Shown here in pieces: positions 18,389 through 27,690 of a stretch of 64,000 nucleotides of DNA. This stretch comes from an uncultured Pseudomonadota bacterium. Lineage in GTDB: Bacteria; Pseudomonadota; Zetaproteobacteria; Mariprofundales; Mariprofundaceae. The stretch is from assembly GCA_913055645.1 (NCBI GenBank), contig CAJXLC010000001.1:1-64000 (forward strand), read 5' to 3'. The notes below the pieces were generated by a model. It was not told where the DNA came from. It did no database searches and saw only the letters and a program-made list of their open reading frames with translations. Position numbers and translations under genes: made by a program. Each line of letters begins with the position of its first letter. The first letter of the stretch is position 1.

Positions 18389-19348
18389 ATTACTATTCTT
18401 TTAGCAATAGGCGCGGTCATTGTTGGTATTGCATTACTGGTTTGGAGCGCGGATCGCTTTGTCGATGGTGCCGCGGCAATAGCTAGAAATTGGCATGTAC
18501 CACCGATGGTGATTGGTTTAACAATTGTCAGTCTTGGCACATCGTTGCCAGAAATGCTGGTTGCAATGATTGCAGCTTTGGATGGCAGTCGTGATCTTGG
18601 TATTGGTAATGTGCTGGGTTCAAATATTGCGAATGTTGCTTTGGTGCTTGGCATAACGGCTATGATTGTGCCTTTAACCATCAACTCCATAACGCTACGA
18701 CGTGAAATACCAGTGTTGCTTTTGATAACCTTTCTTGCTTTTGCACTGATGGCTGACGGCACATTAAGCTTTATGGATGGCTTGGTATTGCTTGCAGGCT
18801 TGATATTGATGCTTGTTTGGATGGTACGAACGGCTTTACATGATAAGCGTGACCCATTGCTTCAGGAAATGATTGAAACTGTGCCAGAAAGCATGCCTAT
18901 GAACAAAGCCGCGATGTGGTTTGTTATTGGCTTGCTCGTGCTTATTGCCAGTTCGCGTATGGTGGTGTGGGGCGCTGTAGAAATTGCTCATATTCTGGGC
19001 GTGAGCGACCTTGTTATTGGGCTCACTATTGTTGCGGTTGGTACCAGTTTACCAGAGTTGGTGGCTTCTATTGTCAGTGCTGTAAAAAATGAAGCGGACT
19101 TAGCGATTGGCAATGTTATTGGCTCAAATATGTTTAATTTATTGGCAGTATTGATGATGCCTGCATTGATTGAGCCTGGAGCCTTTTCTCCACAAGTTTT
19201 GTTGCGGGATTTTCCTATCATGCTGTTATTTACGCTTGCGCTGGTTGTCTTAACCATCGGTAAATCGCATAGTATTGGTAGGTTTAAAGGCGGTTTGTTG
19301 GTATCTGGTTTTGCTGGTTACCTATATCTTCTATATCTACAGGCATAG
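18389..19348 (+). CDS. CaCA-family calcium/sodium antiporter, probable AUU start
   Basis: Inner-membrane cation exchanger (YrbG-like), about 319 aa, with two alpha-repeats each carrying GTSLPE (SLGTSLPEMLVAM; AVGTSLPELVASI) and NVLGSN / NVIGSN. The first ATG (18506) would remove helix 1 and part of alpha-repeat 1. Upstream the reading frame stays open to a stop at 18383 and encodes the expected N-terminus (TILLLAIGAVIVGIALLVW, then SADRFVDGAA). No ATG, GTG or TTG occurs there. ATT at 18389 lies 8 nt after GAGGT, so AUU is the likely start. It converges on the next gene with a 4-bp gap. Confidence 0.85.
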   Translation: MTILLAIGAVIVGIALLVWSADRFVDGAAAIARNWHVPPMVIGLTIVSLGTSLPEMLVAMIAALDGSRDLGIGNVLGSNIANVALVLGITAMIVPLTINSITLRREIPVLLLITFLAFALMADGTLSFMDGLVLLAGLILMLVWMVRTALHDKRDPLLQEMIETVPESMPMNKAAMWFVIGLLVLIASSRMVVWGAVEIAHILGVSDLVIGLTIVAVGTSLPELVASIVSAVKNEADLAIGNVIGSNMFNLLAVLMMPALIEPGAFSPQVLLRDFPIMLLFTLALVVLTIGKSHSIGRFKGGLLVSGFAGYLYLLYLQA

Positions 19349-19352
19349 CTAT

Positions 19353-19949
19353 TTATTCAGGCACAACGATATTCAGGCTACTTAGCAAATAATAGTAAGC
19401 GACGATAGTTAATATCCCAAGCCCTAAAACAACTAATGTTCGATATTTTAATCCATGACGATGCCTTTTTTCACACTCTTTATGCGATGCTACATCCATC
19501 ATTTCATCGCCAAAAAATATGGATAGAAAGGTGCCCAAGGCGCTGATGATTAAAATACTCCAATATGGATAAGGCTCAGATAAAATATGTTTTAGTAGCT
19601 GGGTGAGAAAGGACATATCATATGTATCGGGCGTTGTTATCAACATGAATACATTAATACCTACAGCAACAAACCATAACACAGCTTGTGAGATTGCCAT
19701 TTTAACTTTAAATAAGAGTCGAATTGGAAAGGCGAGGATAAAGCCCCCATCAGCAATAGGCGTACACAACACGAAAAAACTCCAAGTTAATAGCGAAACG
19801 CTAAAACCTGTTGATGCATCGTATTTCCAGCTCATGTATAGAAAATAAGCTACAAGAATGGATAAAAGTGCTATGAATTTTAACAAAGTTTCTTTGTGTG
19901 TTTCATGGCTATGGTGAAAATTCATAGCATGTGTTTTAATTTGAAACAT
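19353..19949 (-). CDS. Uncharacterised multi-pass membrane protein
   Basis: 198-aa protein with about five hydrophobic segments and a His-rich soluble start (MNFHHSHETHK). A distinctive stretch is TPIADGGFILAFPIRLLFKVK. I do not recognise the family. The start at ATG 19949 follows AAAGGAG with 6 nt spacing. Downstream of ybiB on the same strand with a 27-bp gap, so it may be the last gene of the cvfB-ybiB operon. Confidence 0.7.
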   Translation of the reverse strand: MFQIKTHAMNFHHSHETHKETLLKFIALLSILVAYFLYMSWKYDASTGFSVSLLTWSFFVLCTPIADGGFILAFPIRLLFKVKMAISQAVLWFVAVGINVFMLITTPDTYDMSFLTQLLKHILSEPYPYWSILIISALGTFLSIFFGDEMMDVASHKECEKRHRHGLKYRTLVVLGLGILTIVAYYYLLSSLNIVVPE

Positions 19950-19976
19950 CAATTTCTCCTTTATTGATGCAGCCCA

Positions 19977-20933
19977 TCATGATGCCAAATGATTCAATTT
20001 ATCTCTACCAGAAGCCCATAAAAAAGCCGATTTCATGCGTTGTAAAGTTGATAATTCTCTCGATTCTTCATATTTTAGAAAAAAACTATTAAATTGCTCA
20101 ATCAAGTCGGTTAAAGGTTCTTTGCTATCTCTAGGGTAGGGGGGATGTCCACAATCTTCAAAATGCACGTCTGAGATATTGTCAGTAACCTGCATTTTTA
20201 CGATTTTCTGACGATCAGCATAAAGCTCTGGTTCCCCTTCGGCACCCATAAAAATCAATGAGCGATTTTGCTCCAATAGCACATTCGCTTCAGCCATGTA
20301 GTTGGCATAGGGCGTATGAAAAAAACCATTGAGTTGCCCTTCGCATTGTATGGGGTTTAACAATCGCGCTACTGTATTGGCAAAGGAGCGCACACCAAGG
20401 CGTGGGCGCAGTTGATAAATACGATGCAGATTGGGCGATATTTCTGCTAAGTCCATATAAACCAAGCCATCATCTTGCATGATTTTATAAGCTTGTGTTA
20501 ATGAGTTGGCGCGTTGAATGCTTTCTTTTTCAAGAATTTGCCAAGCGGTGATGCGACCTTCAATAGATTCCACACCATGTACAAATATAGGGATGCCTGC
20601 ATCACGGCATTGCAATGCCGCAGCAAGATAGATATGAGCGGCGCGACGCTTGCCTGCGTAACATGGTAAGTCAACGGCGCTGGGCATGGCTTTGACTGTA
20701 TCAAAGCTTGCGATGTGTTCACGACTGGCTTGGATAAAACCTGCCAATTCTGCGGATGTTTCACCTTTCATACGCTGGGCAATAAGAAATGCACCCAATT
20801 GCAGTAAGTCTGCGTCAGGCTTGAGCAATTCAGAGAAAATAAGCCGAGATTCTTCTTGGTTTAGGTGTTCGGAGCCATGTTTGCCACGCGCAACACGTTT
20901 AATGAACGCTGCAATATCAATAGGTTTACTCAT
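19977..20933 (-). CDS. ybiB: YbiB/TrpD2 family nucleic-acid-binding protein
   Basis: 318-aa homologue of anthranilate phosphoribosyltransferase that belongs to the YbiB (TrpD2) branch, known in E. coli as a LexA-regulated nucleic-acid-binding protein without tryptophan-pathway activity. Seen: an N-terminal helical domain (EESRLIFSELL, GAFLIAQRMKGET), the DLPCYAGKRRAAHIYL core in place of the TrpD GTGGD loop, and LRPRLGVRSFANTVARL. It overlaps the LexA-like protease gene by 8 bp, which fits a DNA-damage link. Confidence 0.88.
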   Translation of the reverse strand: MSKPIDIAAFIKRVARGKHGSEHLNQEESRLIFSELLKPDADLLQLGAFLIAQRMKGETSAELAGFIQASREHIASFDTVKAMPSAVDLPCYAGKRRAAHIYLAAALQCRDAGIPIFVHGVESIEGRITAWQILEKESIQRANSLTQAYKIMQDDGLVYMDLAEISPNLHRIYQLRPRLGVRSFANTVARLLNPIQCEGQLNGFFHTPYANYMAEANVLLEQNRSLIFMGAEGEPELYADRQKIVKMQVTDNISDVHFEDCGHPPYPRDSKEPLTDLIEQFNSFFLKYEESRELSTLQRMKSAFLWASGRDKLNHLAS

Positions 20934-21405
20934 GCCTGCGAATCACACCAATGACAATACCAAGAATCTGTAGCTCTTCATTTTTGATATAAATGGGTTG
21001 TAAATCAGGGTTGGCTGGTTGCAAACGAATACCGTCTTTTTCAATGTAGAATTTTTTCAGGGTTACACTATCACCATTGATCATGGCAACCACTGATTGT
21101 CCATTTTCCGCAGAATCGCGCTTTTCAACCACGATAATGTCGCCATCTTCAATATTATCATCAATCATGGAGTTGCCACGCACACGTAGGGCATAACTGG
21201 ATTTTCTAACCATGCTGGCAGGCACAGATACACTTTCTTTGTATTCAAACAAATCCAGCGGCTGCCCCGCAGCAACTGTGCCGAGCAGTGGGATTTCTTG
21301 CATGGCTTCAGCTTCAATATCAACCATATCCAAGCCTTCTGGCAAGTTTTTTTCTATCCAAAGTGGACGGTCATTTTTCGGAATAAGCATGTGAATATCA
21401 GCCAT
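20926..21405 (-). CDS. LexA-like S24 peptidase lacking the HTH domain
   Basis: 159-aa protein that matches only the C-terminal part of LexA: a self-cleavage site IPLLGTVAAGQPL (Ala-Gly), the catalytic Ser in RGNSMIDDNIEDGDIIVVE, and the catalytic Lys in VTLKKFY. The N-terminal 65-residue winged-helix of LexA is missing. This is not a frameshift: the upstream cvfB gene ends at 21408, directly before this start (ATG 21405; an alternative at 21423). It could be a UmuD-like or anti-repressor protease. It is coupled to ybiB, itself a LexA target in E. coli. Confidence 0.85.
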   Translation of the reverse strand: MADIHMLIPKNDRPLWIEKNLPEGLDMVDIEAEAMQEIPLLGTVAAGQPLDLFEYKESVSVPASMVRKSSYALRVRGNSMIDDNIEDGDIIVVEKRDSAENGQSVVAMINGDSVTLKKFYIEKDGIRLQPANPDLQPIYIKNEELQILGIVIGVIRRHE

Positions 21406-21407
21406 AA

Positions 21408-22334
21408 TTATTTCTTTCCCCATACATCTTTTGGAATACTACGTGGTGATGCTTTTTTACTGTGTTTTGCTGGTTGGGTTTCTTGTTTTTTATGCATAGG
21501 AATATCTGTATTTAGATAGATGCCATCGCTTTCCAAGCGAATAAACTTTTTCTTGTAAAGTGTGCCGATACTCTTCTTAAATAGCCCTTTACTGATACTT
21601 AAATAGCTAAAAATGTCTTCTGGCGAACTTTTGTCCGTTAAAGGCAAGAAATTTGAATTTTGCCTTAATTCTTCAAGAATGGTTTCAGCAGTATCATCGA
21701 GTTTTTTACGGGTGTTGAGATGCATGGCAACATCAATTTTGCCATCATCACGGATGTTTTTAATGTAACCGGTAAAACGTTCGCCACGTCTGATGGGTCG
21801 GCTAAGCCGTTGCTCATGTAGCAAACCCCAATGTGTATGATTGATAATCACTTTATGTCCCAAATCGGTTTTATTGGCATTGAGCAATGATACTTTTTCG
21901 CCAATTTTGAAATCTTCATCGCTATCTTGAAAAAGAAAACGATCCAACTTGGCAGATGCTGCAATGCGGCCACTTTGGTCATCAATATATAGATAAACAA
22001 TATATGATTTACCTTCTTCCATAGGCGGCTTTTGCTGATTAAACGGAACCAGTAAATCCTTCATTAAACCCCAATTGAGAAATGCACCTGCTTTATTGGT
22101 GGCAATGCATTTGAGGTACGCACATTCGCCGACCATGGCATAGGGTGTGTCGGTGGTTGCAATCACACGATCTTCAGAATCATGGTAGAGGAATACATCA
22201 AGACTATCGCCGATTTTACAGCCTTGCGGCACATAACGTATGGGCAATAAAATTTCGCCAAGTTTTCCACCATCAAGGTAGAGACCAAAATCGACTTCTT
22301 TAACAATGGTGAGTGTATTGATATGTCCAATCAT
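21408..22334 (-). CDS. CvfB/YitL-family S1 RNA-binding protein
   Basis: 308-aa protein with tandem S1-like OB domains (KEVDFGLYLDGGKLGEILLP; GAFLNWGLMKDLLVPF; third S1 with GYIKNIRDDGKIDVAM) and a C-terminal winged-helix-like part (ISKGLFKKSIGTLYKKKFIRL). CvfB proteins regulate virulence or translation in Gram-positive bacteria; the molecular target is unknown here. A basic tail follows residue 285. It is first in a probable operon with the LexA-like protease and ybiB. Confidence 0.9.
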   Translation of the reverse strand: MIGHINTLTIVKEVDFGLYLDGGKLGEILLPIRYVPQGCKIGDSLDVFLYHDSEDRVIATTDTPYAMVGECAYLKCIATNKAGAFLNWGLMKDLLVPFNQQKPPMEEGKSYIVYLYIDDQSGRIAASAKLDRFLFQDSDEDFKIGEKVSLLNANKTDLGHKVIINHTHWGLLHEQRLSRPIRRGERFTGYIKNIRDDGKIDVAMHLNTRKKLDDTAETILEELRQNSNFLPLTDKSSPEDIFSYLSISKGLFKKSIGTLYKKKFIRLESDGIYLNTDIPMHKKQETQPAKHSKKASPRSIPKDVWGKK

Positions 22335-22336
22335 GG

Positions 22337-22609
22337 TTGGCGATTATTCACCATGAAGCAGATGAAGTACATGATGTGTTTATTGATGGAGGCAATCGTA
22401 TGCTCTTCATTTCTTTTGCAAAAAAAAACGAAGCAAAGAAAGTCGCCCTATATATCTGCAAATTTCTTTATGCAATGCCACCAAAAGGGCGCGTGTTACT
22501 GCGCTTATTCCTTTTGACGACACTGCATAAAGGTCCAGTTATAACAGGGAGTGTCCCGTTGATAGGTTGTTACGCCATATCTTCTTCAGGGTTTGCACTG
22601 ACCTTATGA
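22337..22609 (+). CDS. Doubtful 90-aa ORF
   Basis: Starts at TTG 22337, diverging from cvfB with 2 bp between starts, and its end overlaps the amtB 3' end by 40 bp on the other strand. The first 65 residues (HHEADEVHDVFIDGGNRMLFISFAKK ... in part HEADEVHDVFIDGGNRM) look protein-like, the rest does not. No Shine-Dalgarno is visible. It could be a real small gene, a decayed one, or chance; it fills most of the 235-bp gap 22335-22569. Confidence 0.25.
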   Translation: MAIIHHEADEVHDVFIDGGNRMLFISFAKKNEAKKVALYICKFLYAMPPKGRVLLRLFLLTTLHKGPVITGSVPLIGCYAISSSGFALTL

Positions 22610-23760
22610 ATGGCTAAATCAGCACCCATAAATTCATCTTCTTCTGATAGGCGAAGTCCAATAGTGAACTTGATGATACCATAGACAAGAAAGCCAGCTA
22701 CGATAGCGATGGTGACACCTGTGAGTGTACCAACCAGTTGTGCCATAAATGTTACGCCACCGGCACCGCCCATGCTAACTGTACCAAATATGCCTGCTGC
22801 AATACCACCCCAAAGTCCTGCGCCGCCATGCAGAGGAATCACCCCTAAAACATCGTCCAGCTTCATTTTGGTTTGAACAAATTCAAAGCCCAAAACAAAA
22901 ACACTACCAGCAACGATGCCAATAATAAGTGCGCTGATAGGATGAACGATGTCTGAACCAGCGCAAATAGCGACCAGCCCAGCCAAGGCACCGTTATGAA
23001 CAAAGCCTGGGTCATTTTTCCCAGTAACCAGTGCCGCAATAAGACCGCCGACCATGGCAAGTAATGAATTGATGGCAACAAGTCCAGATGCACTTTCCGG
23101 AGTTCCAGCACTCATCACGTTAAATCCAAACCAGCCCACACATAAAATCCATGAGCCCAGTGCTAAAAATGGGATATTAGAGGGTAAAATGGCATTGATG
23201 CGCCCATCTTTTGTGTAACGACCTTTACGTGCACCCAGCATATAAACAGCGCCCAAGGCTAAGAAACCACCCATGCTATGAACCACAACAGAGCCTGCAA
23301 AATCATGAAATTCAGCGCCGAAAGTAGCTTTTAGCCAAGCTTGATAGCCATAGTTTCCACTCCAAATAAGACCTTCAAAGAATGGGTAAATAAGGGCGAC
23401 TATAAGTATTGTAGCCAACACATTGGGCCAAAAGCGAACGCGCTCTGTGATGCCTCCAGAAATAATTGCAGGAATAGCTGCTGCAAAGGTGAGTAAGAAA
23501 AAGAAATGTACCATTTCGTAACCGTTGGGATTGCCACCGATATTGTTTAATTCTGGTACAGGTACAAAAAAGGTAATGCCGTAAGCAACAGCAAAACCAA
23601 CAAAGAAGTAGGCTACAGTCGAGAAACCGAAGTCTGAGATAACACGAACCAGTGCATTAACCTGATTTTTTTTACGTACAGTACCGACTTCAAGAAATGC
23701 AAAGCCTGCATGCATAGCGAGTACCATGGCGGCACCCATGGTGAGAAAAAATACGTCCAT
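22570..23760 (-). CDS. amt: Ammonium transporter (second copy)
   Basis: 396-aa Amt/MEP/Rh channel with about 11 membrane helices. It shows AFLEVGTVRKKN, the conserved His pair region (VVHSMGGFLALGAV; IPLHGGAGLWGG) and a C-terminal tail EEDEF that in AmtB contacts PII. It is translated after its own glnK, 33 bp downstream. It is diverged from the copy at 24337 (different N-terminus, shorter), so the two may differ in affinity or regulation. Confidence 0.93.
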   Translation of the reverse strand: MDVFFLTMGAAMVLAMHAGFAFLEVGTVRKKNQVNALVRVISDFGFSTVAYFFVGFAVAYGITFFVPVPELNNIGGNPNGYEMVHFFFLLTFAAAIPAIISGGITERVRFWPNVLATILIVALIYPFFEGLIWSGNYGYQAWLKATFGAEFHDFAGSVVVHSMGGFLALGAVYMLGARKGRYTKDGRINAILPSNIPFLALGSWILCVGWFGFNVMSAGTPESASGLVAINSLLAMVGGLIAALVTGKNDPGFVHNGALAGLVAICAGSDIVHPISALIIGIVAGSVFVLGFEFVQTKMKLDDVLGVIPLHGGAGLWGGIAAGIFGTVSMGGAGGVTFMAQLVGTLTGVTIAIVAGFLVYGIIKFTIGLRLSEEDEFMGADLAIHKVSANPEEDMA

Positions 23761-23793
23761 TAAGGGTCTCCTATATGATTGAGTGTGTTCTGT

Positions 23794-24195
<402 letters not shown>

Positions 24196-24217
24196 CTAAA
24201 TTGGTTAAAAGAGGGAT

Positions 24218-24248
24218 AAAAAAAAGGAGGTAGCCATTGGCTACCTCC
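24218..24248 (-). terminator. Intrinsic terminator between the two amt-glnK units
   Basis: A perfect 10-bp stem (GGAGGTAGCC/GGCTACCTCC) with a 3-nt loop at 24226-24248 is followed on the minus strand by eight T residues (24225-24218). It lies 88 bp after the upstream amt gene and 83 bp before glnK. Confidence 0.9.
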
Positions 24249-24336
24249 TCCTCTAGTTCTGTACTTTTTGTTGCCAGAGCGAGCTTTGCATGGGCTTATA
24301 GCTCTGGTTCGAAAAAGTAGTTCAGAATAGTGAAAC

Positions 24337-25602
24337 TTATTTAGCAGATGTAGAAAACTCTGGGTAAGCTTCCAAACCACATTCGCCTACATCCAAGCCT
24401 TCGAACTCTTCTTCTTCAGATACACGAATGCCGAGAACAGCTTTGATAATCATCCAGACCACAAAACTTGTGACAAATACCCAAGCGAAGATAACGCCGA
24501 TGCCCAATAATTGTGATGATAGAGCAGCATCAGGGTTGGTTAGGCATACTGCCAATAATCCCCAAACACCAACAACACCATGCACAGAAATTGCACCAAC
24601 TGGATCATCCAATTTGATTTTGCTATCAATTATTACAATTGAAATCACTACAAGCACACCACCAATCGCACCGATTAAGGTTGCCATTTCAGGTGATGGG
24701 GTTAAAGGTTCAGCTGTAATTGAAACCAAACCAGCCAATGCACCATTCAGAGCCATGGTTAAATCAGCTTTTCCGAACCACAAACGAGCGACAATAAGAG
24801 CAGCGACACAACCGCCAGCAGCAGCCATATTGGTGTTTACAAAAACCATCGCAACAGCATTGGCTTCTTTAATATTGGAAACGATTAACTCAGAACCGCC
24901 GTTGAAACCGAACCAACCCATCCATAATATGAATGTACCTAACGTTGCTAGAGGTAAATTTGCACCAGGGATAGCTTGTATAGAACCGTCTTTGCCATAT
25001 TTTCCCTTACGTGCGCCAAGCAAGATAACACCTGCCAAAGCCGCCGCTGCACCTGCCATATGAACCACACCAGAACCTGCAAAATCAAGGAAACCAGCTT
25101 TGTCTAGGAAGCCACCACCCCATTTCCACATGCCTTCGACTGGGTAGATAAAACCAGTGAAAACAATGGCAAAAACGAAGAACGCCCATAGTTTCATACG
25201 TTCAGCCACAGCACCTGATACAATTGACATCGCCGTTGCAACAAACACAACTTGGAAGAAGAAATCTGACAAGTTGGAGTAGTAAGGTGCATCTTCACCA
25301 CCAGCCAATACAGTATCAGCAGCATTATCACCACCCAAACCAAAACTAAGACCTGGAATGATAGAAGAAACAGCATCACCATACATAATATTATAACCAA
25401 CGACCATGAACATAATGCAAGCAATCGAATAAAGCACGATATTCTTGGTAAGAATTTCGGCAGTATTTTTAGAGCGGACAAGACCAGCTTCAAGCATTGA
25501 GAAACCAGCAGCCATCCACATAACGAATGCGCCCATCACCAAGAAATAAAAGGTGTCGAGTGCGTATTTAACTTGGAGAATATCTCCTGTAACTTGTTCC
25601 AT
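24337..25602 (-). CDS. amtB: Ammonium transporter (first copy)
   Basis: 421-aa ammonium channel with about 11-12 helices. Visible are GFSMLEAGLVRSKNTAEIL, the twin-His pore (VVHMAGAAAALAGV; ISVHGVVGVWG) and a C-terminal VSEEEEFEGLDVGECG tail that ends the protein in the way known for PII-regulated AmtB. Preceded 14 bp upstream by glnK and, further up, by the TorF-like porin gene, all on the same strand. Confidence 0.95.
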   Translation of the reverse strand: MEQVTGDILQVKYALDTFYFLVMGAFVMWMAAGFSMLEAGLVRSKNTAEILTKNIVLYSIACIMFMVVGYNIMYGDAVSSIIPGLSFGLGGDNAADTVLAGGEDAPYYSNLSDFFFQVVFVATAMSIVSGAVAERMKLWAFFVFAIVFTGFIYPVEGMWKWGGGFLDKAGFLDFAGSGVVHMAGAAAALAGVILLGARKGKYGKDGSIQAIPGANLPLATLGTFILWMGWFGFNGGSELIVSNIKEANAVAMVFVNTNMAAAGGCVAALIVARLWFGKADLTMALNGALAGLVSITAEPLTPSPEMATLIGAIGGVLVVISIVIIDSKIKLDDPVGAISVHGVVGVWGLLAVCLTNPDAALSSQLLGIGVIFAWVFVTSFVVWMIIKAVLGIRVSEEEEFEGLDVGECGLEAYPEFSTSAK

Positions 25603-25616
25603 GTTGTATCTCCCTA

Positions 25617-25985
<369 letters not shown>

Positions 25986-26003
25986 TTATTAAATCTGGGT
26001 TGT

Positions 26004-26038
26004 AAAAAATGAGGGGGGGATATTGCTATTCCCCCTCA
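26004..26038 (-). terminator. Intrinsic terminator after the TorF-like porin gene
   Basis: An 8-bp stem TGAGGGGG/CCCCCTCA (26010-26017 with 26031-26038) is followed on the minus strand by six T residues (26009-26004). It lies 12 bp after the porin stop codon and before glnK. Partial read-through would set porin and glnK-amtB levels differently. Confidence 0.8.
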
Positions 26039-26049
26039 AATTGAAACCA

Positions 26050-26817
26050 TTAGTATGCGAAGTTTAATCCCGCAACGACTTCATTTTTTGCTGTAACGCC
26101 ATAAATTGAGCGATTGCCTGCTGCATCTTTACCAATCACTGGTACAGTTGCAGTAAGAGAAGGTGTCATTGTCATACCAGCAACTTCAATATCTTTGCTA
26201 ACGCCTATTGTTACTAGATTAAAACCATTTTTAAACTGGCTTGTTGTAGGGCGGTTAACCGTATCTTTTTTCCAGTTGGCGTAAGAAATTGACCCTGAAA
26301 TATCAAAGTTTTTGATAGAAGTTGATAGACCAATATCTACCCAAGTATCACCTCTAAGGTATGCATTATTGTAGCTATCTTTGACATTATAATAAGCGGT
26401 TACAGATAGAGGGCCATATGCCAAACCAGCATAAACTTCTGGGAAGTTGGAAGCAGAATCATAAAGGTAGGTATAACCAATAGCGCCAACTGAATAATCA
26501 AGACCGCTATCACCAAAACTATTTGAATAATCAAGTGTCCAGTCAAATTCGACAACATCACGACCGCCAAATTGGGGGGCTGAAGATGGATAGTCGTTAG
26601 AAAACCATACTGATGCGGATAAGCCGTCAATGCCTGCACTAAAATCGCCTTGTATGGCAGCTTTGCCAGTTGTTTGTGTTACACCACGCCAGACATATTG
26701 GCTGACAACACCCATGTCTCCAGATAATTCTAAATCACCAGCTTGTGCAGGTGTAATCGAGGCGGTAAAACCTAGCCCCATTAATACTGTAAGTGTATAA
26801 CGAATAGTCTTGTTCAC
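26050..26817 (-). CDS. TorF-family putative porin
   Basis: 255-aa outer-membrane beta-barrel protein. Signal peptide with cleavage after AQA (about residue 26), then alternating hydrophobic strands and the opening motif SQYVWRGVTQT, typical of the TIGR02001/TorF family; it ends in an aromatic residue (GLNFAY). TorF-like genes often sit before glnK-amtB in Proteobacteria and may supply ammonium or small solutes to the periplasm. A sigma-54-like promoter precedes it (26881-26898). Confidence 0.88.
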   Translation of the reverse strand: MNKTIRYTLTVLMGLGFTASITPAQAGDLELSGDMGVVSQYVWRGVTQTTGKAAIQGDFSAGIDGLSASVWFSNDYPSSAPQFGGRDVVEFDWTLDYSNSFGDSGLDYSVGAIGYTYLYDSASNFPEVYAGLAYGPLSVTAYYNVKDSYNNAYLRGDTWVDIGLSTSIKNFDISGSISYANWKKDTVNRPTTSQFKNGFNLVTIGVSKDIEVAGMTMTPSLTATVPVIGKDAAGNRSIYGVTAKNEVVAGLNFAY

Positions 26818-27183
26818 AAGAATATTCCTCCTTTGTTGAAATATTTATAATATCCAAAAAAGGATAAGATACTTCTGTATAAACAATCTATATGCCAAAT
26901 AGTTATGATGTTTATTTATTTCCCTTAACATATTGAAATATAATGATAAATATTTATTTTTATAGGTATCTATGTTTTTTTGAATAAGCTTTTTCTGTAT
27001 TTAATGATTAAATAATAGTCTTTAAAAGATTAAATAATAGGCATAAATAAATAATGAATGGCAAATGTGCTTAAAGTGCCAACTGTGTTGGTGGCGAATT
27101 TGGTTTTTATCGTTATGGTTCGCTTTATGATATCAGATTGAGTTTTATATATTAGAATTTAAGTAGTGAAGGAGATTGTTTTA
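26818..27183. other. AT-rich divergent intergenic region
   Basis: 366 bp between the porin gene and the plus-strand membrane protein. It holds the sigma-54-like element (26881-26898), a weak inverted repeat CCAAC-TGT-GTTGG (27079-27091) that could be an enhancer site, and the Shine-Dalgarno AAGGAG (27169-27174) of the next gene. No ORF or RNA gene is seen. Confidence 0.5.
26881..26898 (-). promoter_or_regulatory. Sigma-54-like promoter upstream of porin-glnK-amtB
   Basis: The minus strand reads TTGGCATATAGATTGTTT. Compared with TGGCAC-N5-TTGCW it keeps TGGCA and TTG with the correct spacing, but has GT instead of GC at -12. The transcript would start about 55 nt before the porin ATG. Nitrogen genes are classic NtrC/sigma-54 targets. 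Confidence 0.45.
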
Positions 27184-27690
27184 ATGGCGCATTTTGAGTT
27201 TGCCCCTTGGGGAATGTTTTTTGCAGGCGTGATGTATGTGATTGGCAATGGTGTGTGGGCGAATCATCTCGTGCGCGAACGGCGCTGGTTGGGTTGGGTG
27301 TTGTGGGTATTGTCAGGTGTTGGTTTGCTGTTTTTGGCGGCCATGTTTGAAATGCGCTTAGATACAACATCGGAGCTTGGTGTTTGGCAGCGTTTAACCT
27401 CGGTTGATATGGAAAATCATTGGATTGCATTAACTTTATTTGCGTTGATGTCTGTGCCTGGTGCGACATGTGTTTTGTTAAAGCAAAATGTTCGTTGGAC
27501 GCGGGCGGCATTGGTGTTGCCAGCGCTATTGGTGTTTATTCCTTTGGGTCAGCAGCTAGCAAACCCAAATGATAGTTATACTGCATTGAGCTTGGGTGTT
27601 GCATTGGCAGTTTCAGGTGTGATGTTGATGTGGCAAATGGTGTTGGACTGCGAGCCAAAAGAAGCTTCAAAGGGCAATGTGGCCGCATGA
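27184..27690 (+). CDS. Uncharacterised membrane protein upstream of argB
   Basis: 168-aa protein with about five membrane helices ([83 protein letters not shown]). Start at 27184 is set by AAGGAG at 27169-27174. Not recognised. It overlaps argB through ATGA, so the two are coupled, but no functional link is evident. Confidence 0.8.
   Translation: MAHFEFAPWGMFFAGVMYVIGNGVWANHLVRERRWLGWVLWVLSGVGLLFLAAMFEMRLDTTSELGVWQRLTSVDMENHWIALTLFALMSVPGATCVLLKQNVRWTRAALVLPALLVFIPLGQQLANPNDSYTALSLGVALAVSGVMLMWQMVLDCEPKEASKGNVAA

Noticed and set aside
20926-21423. Frameshifted full-length lexA
   Set aside because: The DNA directly upstream is the end of cvfB, and no HTH-like frame is found on this strand nearby.
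24428-25063. 211-codon plus-strand frame opposite amtB
   Set aside because: Thr/Pro/Ala-rich low-complexity product typical of the antisense of a membrane protein; no start signals.
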